From positions 124,001 to 188,000 of the forward strand of contig JAHDQO010000006.1 in the NCBI GenBank assembly GCA_018433765.1: a DNA stretch of 64,000 nt. Reading direction: 5' to 3'. The notes below the pieces were generated by a model that was not told where the DNA came from, did no database searches, and saw only the letters and a list, made by a program, of their open reading frames with translations. Within the stretch, counting starts at the first letter, position 1. Each line of letters opens with the position of its first letter. Shown here piece after piece: positions 62,555-64,000 of this stretch. This stretch comes from Tissierellales bacterium (GTDB lineage Bacteria > Bacillota > Clostridia > Tissierellales > Sedimentibacteraceae). The position numbers and the translations under genes are program-made.

Positions 62555-62567
62555 CAGGTTGCGTAAA
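62555..62567 (-). repeat. 13-bp inverted repeat, right copy
   Basis: CAGGTTGCGTAAA, exact reverse complement of 62045-62057. Confidence 0.6.
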
Positions 62568-62613
62568 AAAATTATTAATTAATTTTAATATAAATCAAAA
62601 TATTAAAACTTAA

Positions 62614-62653
62614 AAATAAAGTTTACAATTATTTATAACTGCAAACTTTATTT
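62614..62653. terminator. bidirectional terminator
   Basis: AAATAAAGTTT and AAACTTTATTT arms (62614-62624, 62643-62653), with a T-run, near the 3' end of the zinc-ribbon gene. Confidence 0.7.
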
Positions 62654-62670
62654 TTTATATCATAATTATA

Positions 62671-62877
62671 TTAATCTTCATATGTATTTACTGTATTGCA
62701 TTTAGTGCATTTTAATTCTATGTGCCCTATTTTGTAATCCTTTTCAATTTTCCCTAATAATTTATTACATTTTTTACATCTCAATTCTCGTGCTTCATTT
62801 TTTATTAAATAATATTTATATATTGGTTTAGCTTTTTCGTATATAGAATATGTTCTACTATATATATTCATTTTCAC
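62671..62877 (-). CDS. small zinc-ribbon (Com-like) protein
   Basis: 68 aa. Two CxxC knuckles: LRCKKCNKLLGKI and ELKCTKCNTVN, matching the Com/zinc-ribbon fold found as translational regulator Com in Mu-like phages and in many small bacterial proteins. Basic N-terminal part. Start at the ATG 62877 or at 62871 (second Met). No phage genes nearby. Nucleic-acid binding is likely. Confidence 0.6.
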   Translation of the reverse strand: MKMNIYSRTYSIYEKAKPIYKYYLIKNEARELRCKKCNKLLGKIEKDYKIGHIELKCTKCNTVNTYED

Positions 62878-63049
62878 GCCCCTTTACATTTTATCTACTT
62901 ATAACATACTCCACTAAGTTTAAAGTTTCCTTAAGTTTTGTATAATTTAGTGTTATATCTTTCTAACTTTGCTATAATTTATTTAATATTAATTTAAAAT
63001 TAAAAGAGGATTCATATGAACTTAGAAAACTTTTTATTATTAATTTGAT

Positions 63050-63931
63050 TTATTTATATTTATCAAACCATTTGAAAATTTCATCATGTATCTCAGTTCT
63101 TTTATTATTTATATTATGATCCTCATTTGGATATATAATTAATTTGTAATCCTTACCATATCGCTTAAGTTTCTCGCCCATTTTCTCTGCTTGGCTTACT
63201 TGTGCTCGCCAATCCCTACTGCCGTGAAGAATAAGCATAGGTACATTTACTTCGTCTGCCCAATAATAGGCTGATCGCTTTATATATTCTTCTTCTTTTT
63301 TTTCTGGTGTACCACCAATAAGTGTTGAAAGTACATCTTTCATTTGCTGTTCTCTTTCATTGTATAATTGAATAAGATCACTTGGAGCACCAATAACTGC
63401 TGCAGCCTTTATATCGTCAGATTTTCTACACGCTATATAGGTCATCATTCCACCTCTTGATTCTCCAAACATAAAAATCTTTTCTTTATTTACATATGGT
63501 AAATCTTTTGCAATTTCTATTAAATTTAGTACATCATTTAAGTCGCTACCTCCAAATTCTTCTCTGCCTTCTCCCCCATCATTACCCCTATATTGTGATG
63601 CTAATACTACATATCCTTCTGAAGCTATTTTTACAAAATATTTTCCAGCTGATGAATCTGAAGTCACACCTAATTCTCTATTTCCACCACGGTTATATAT
63701 AATAACAGGTAGCTTTCCATCAATATTTTTAGGCTTAACTAAAAAACCTACAACTTCTAAGTTATCACTTAAATAGATTATCTTTTTACAATCAATTGAA
63801 CTATTATTATCATACGGTTGAATTGCTTTTTCACTTAATATTTGCGGTCTCCCTTTATTACTACAACTTGTCGTCATAAGTAATATTACAGATATTATGA
63901 ATACAAAAATTGAATATATTTTACCTCTCAT
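63050..63931 (-). CDS. S9/alpha-beta hydrolase lipoprotein
   Basis: 293 aa. Lipoprotein signal peptide with lipobox TTSC (Cys23). Alpha/beta hydrolase fold of the prolyl-oligopeptidase (S9) group: nucleophile elbow GESRGG, acid LILHGSRDWRAQVSQAEKM, His in YPNEDHNINNK. It acts outside the cell, on peptides or esters. ATG behind AGGGGGAA. Reads complete; its promoter lies at or beyond the window end. Confidence 0.87.
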   Translation of the reverse strand: MRGKIYSIFVFIISVILLMTTSCSNKGRPQILSEKAIQPYDNNSSIDCKKIIYLSDNLEVVGFLVKPKNIDGKLPVIIYNRGGNRELGVTSDSSAGKYFVKIASEGYVVLASQYRGNDGGEGREEFGGSDLNDVLNLIEIAKDLPYVNKEKIFMFGESRGGMMTYIACRKSDDIKAAAVIGAPSDLIQLYNEREQQMKDVLSTLIGGTPEKKEEEYIKRSAYYWADEVNVPMLILHGSRDWRAQVSQAEKMGEKLKRYGKDYKLIIYPNEDHNINNKRTEIHDEIFKWFDKYK

Positions 63932-64000
63932 TTCTTTAATTCCCCCTATATAGAATAATTATAAATTAATTATTCAATTATTTCAATAAATGTAATTACC

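Noticed and set aside
1-64000. CRISPR arrays, tRNA or rRNA genes
   Set aside because: No regularly spaced 25-40-bp repeats and no recognisable tRNA or rRNA motifs were found on reading both strands.

Overview
The window is AT-rich DNA from an anaerobic, spore-forming Firmicute of the Clostridia/Tissierellia type. Evidence for this is a small acid-soluble spore protein, a CotF-like coat protein, cysteine-rich micro-proteins, clostridial-style SD sequences, indolepyruvate:ferredoxin oxidoreductase (amino-acid fermentation), a glmS ribozyme and c-di-GMP-I riboswitches. A Sedimentibacter-like organism would fit, but the genus is a guess from gene content.

Layout. 0.1-6 kb: YhaM nuclease, two cysteine-rich micro-ORFs, a LysR regulator, a TPR-GAF-GGDEF diguanylate cyclase, and a secreted transglutaminase-like protein behind two tandem c-di-GMP-I riboswitches. 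6-9 kb: DUF134 and DUF5320 genes, a coat protein, a FUSC-like membrane protein, and two copies of a ~150-bp repeat sitting between duplicated terminator hairpins. 8.6-15 kb: a methyltransferase behind a leader-peptide attenuator, an XRE/membrane pair under a 24-bp-arm inverted repeat, a flavoprotein, and an AraC-GNAT plus MATE cassette bracketed by a duplicated terminator. 15-35.5 kb is mostly housekeeping: glmS with its ribozyme, HD-GYP phosphodiesterase, BaiN/HI0933-type flavoprotein, patatin, a CoA-disulfide-reductase/rhodanese/TusA/DsrE fusion with an ArsR regulator, cation exchanger, spore protein, L,D-transpeptidase, ABC-F protein and topoisomerase III.

36.0-53.5 kb is the centrepiece: about 17.5 kb of same-strand genes that read as one complete organohalide-respiration module. 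The order is nqrABCDEF, a polyprenyl diphosphate synthase, an ABC importer (lipoprotein, ATPase, permease), menA, menG, tatA, tatC, rdhA1-rdhB1, a trigger-factor-like rdhT, a NosR/NapH-like rdhC, a 36-codon membrane ORF, tatA2, and rdhA2-rdhB2. My reading is that NADH is oxidised by an Nqr-type sodium pump. Its NqrA keeps two intact 4Fe-4S motifs that canonical NqrA has lost. Electrons enter a menaquinone pool finished locally (side chain, prenylation, methylation) from a naphthoate head group that may be imported by the ABC system. They end at two Tat-exported reductive dehalogenases. The three main promoters (nqrA, rdhA1, rdhA2) share a TCAATAGT box 7-8 bp upstream of the -35. No CprK-type or MarR regulator is seen; a convergent XRE-TPR protein at the right edge is the local regulator candidate. 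No ApbE flavin transferase, corrinoid pathway or early menaquinone gene is in the window.

53.5-64 kb: XRE regulators, iorAB with a GntR/UTRA regulator, an AraC/effector-binding regulator, a C39-like cysteine peptidase, small membrane and zinc-ribbon proteins, a gene framed by 13-bp inverted repeats, and an S9-like lipoprotein hydrolase. Function calls come from reading motifs by eye; no database search was run.
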